From Budvicia diplopodorum (GTDB taxonomy: Bacteria; Pseudomonadota; Gammaproteobacteria; Enterobacterales; Enterobacteriaceae): a DNA stretch of 64,000 nucleotides. The notes under the pieces were generated by a model. It was not told the DNA's origin, did no database searches, and saw nothing but the letters and a program-made list of their open reading frames with translations. Positions 63,223-64,000 of this stretch are shown in pieces. The stretch covers positions 248,001 to 312,000 of the forward strand of contig NZ_WOYF01000003.1 in assembly GCF_009800925.1 (NCBI RefSeq), read 5' to 3'. Within the stretch, counting starts at the first letter, position 1. Every line of letters starts with the position of its first letter. The position numbers and the translations under genes are program-made.

Positions 63223-64000
63223 GTGAATACTATAGCGTTGTATTGCCGTCCAGGGTTTGAGAAAGAGTGTGCGGCAGAAATCACGGAGAAAGCCGCAGGG
63301 CTGGAAGCGTATGGCTTTGCACGGGTTAAGGATAACAGCGGCTATGTGCTGTTCGAATGCTATCAGCGTGAAGATGCCGAGCGTTTAATTCATAAATTGC
63401 CGTTTAGCTCTTTAATCTTTGCCCGTCAGATGCTGCTGGTTGGGGCATTGTTGCGCAACTTACCGGTCGAAGATCGAATTTCACCTATCATTGCCATGAT
63501 TGAAGGCGCGGTAGAAAACGCGGGCGACCTGCGGGTAGAAGTACCAGATACCAATGATGGCAAAGAGCTATTGAATTTTTGCCGCAAGCTGACGGTTCCG
63601 TTACGTCAGGCATTGCGGTCACGCAATATTTTATTGGCTAAAGAGAATAGCCATCGGCCGGTGATCCACGTTTTCTTTATCGCCAGCGGCTGTTGTTATG
63701 TCGGCTATTCTTACAGTAACAATAACTCACCTTTCTTTATGGGCATTCCGCGCCTGAAGTTTCCGTCCGATGCACCAAGCCGTTCAACGCTGAAACTGGA
63801 AGAAGCATTTCACGTTTTTATTCCTGCCGATGAGTGGGATGAGCGTTTGGCCAGCGGTATGAAAGCGGTTGATTTGGGCGCCTGCCCGGGCGGCTGGACC
63901 TATCAGCTGACTAAACGCAGCATGATGATCGATGCGGTTGATAATGGGCCCATGGCTCAGAGCATTATGGACACCGGTCAGGTGGTTCATCATCAGGAAG
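63223..64000 (+). CDS. rlmM: 23S rRNA (cytidine-2498-2'-O)-methyltransferase, 3' end outside window
   Basis: The first 259 codons are present and the frame runs off the right edge. The protein starts from GTG at 63223 with [21 protein letters not shown], and keeps the THUMP-like N-terminal domain and the start of the methyltransferase fold ([14 protein letters not shown], the SAM site). Blocks [21 protein letters not shown] and [10 protein letters not shown] match E. coli RlmM (366 residues). It methylates C2498 of 23S rRNA. It lies 2 nt after ygdD, so the two may be co-transcribed. Confidence 0.95.
   Translation, partial: MNTIALYCRPGFEKECAAEITEKAAGLEAYGFARVKDNSGYVLFECYQREDAERLIHKLPFSSLIFARQMLLVGALLRNLPVEDRISPIIAMIEGAVENAGDLRVEVPDTNDGKELLNFCRKLTVPLRQALRSRNILLAKENSHRPVIHVFFIASGCCYVGYSYSNNNSPFFMGIPRLKFPSDAPSRSTLKLEEAFHVFIPADEWDERLASGMKAVDLGACPGGWTYQLTKRSMMIDAVDNGPMAQSIMDTGQVVHHQE

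Overview
The window is a stretch of chromosome from a gammaproteobacterium of the order Enterobacterales. From about 29 kb onward the gene order closely follows the Escherichia coli region around 61-63 min: galR, omr sRNA, aas, lplT, mutH, rppH, lgt, thyA, four prepilin-like genes, recC, ptrA, recB, recD, argA, amiC, three initiator tRNAs, mltA, tcdA, csdE, csdA, ygdI, gcvB/gcvA, ygdD, rlmM. Proteins are close to but clearly diverged from E. coli, and the left 29 kb has a different arrangement. This suggests a family outside the core Enterobacteriaceae; Budviciaceae is a guess I cannot test here. I see no prophage, insertion sequence or CRISPR array.

Region 1 (1-9.9 kb) is a carbohydrate-use cluster. 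It holds the 3' part of a DUF5107/TPR protein gene, a ribose-type ABC importer (binding protein, double ATPase, permease), a zinc-dependent polyol/alcohol dehydrogenase, an aldose 1-epimerase-like protein and a sugar/proton symporter. The substrate is unknown. Region 2 (10-16.2 kb) is mixed: a secreted TAP-like hydrolase, a Fic protein, a pair of overlapping very small genes behind a leader hairpin, eptB (lipopolysaccharide phosphoethanolamine transferase) and a DUF1266 protein. Region 3 (16.2-23.1 kb) is a compact hexuronate locus: uxuB-uxaC-exuT on the minus strand diverges from a UxuR/ExuR-type regulator and uxuA on the plus strand. One palindromic operator lies under both promoters. Together these genes take up glucuronate and convert it to 2-keto-3-deoxygluconate.

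Region 4 (23.1-27.4 kb) is the most unusual part. It has six small-to-medium genes built around a P1B-type ATPase that lacks a CPC motif. Three of the proteins share a short arginine motif (H-x4-R-x-R-x-R), three others are small glycine-rich membrane proteins, and the divergent promoter carries a Fur-like hexamer array. This matches the composition of ferrosome (fez) operons, which build membrane-bounded iron storage granules. A lipoprotein gene and a histidine phosphatase gene follow.

Region 5 (29-64 kb) is the conserved backbone. Its non-coding elements include an OmrA/OmrB-type sRNA (apparently one copy), a DARS2-like cluster of DnaA boxes between mutH and rppH, paired ArgR boxes before argA, a GcvB sRNA, and three identical initiator tRNA genes. 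Local departures from the E. coli plan are the absence of ptsP between rppH and lgt, a chain of small hairpins after lplT, and a tandem duplication behind amiC that carries copies of the amiC 3' end and two secreted paralogues.
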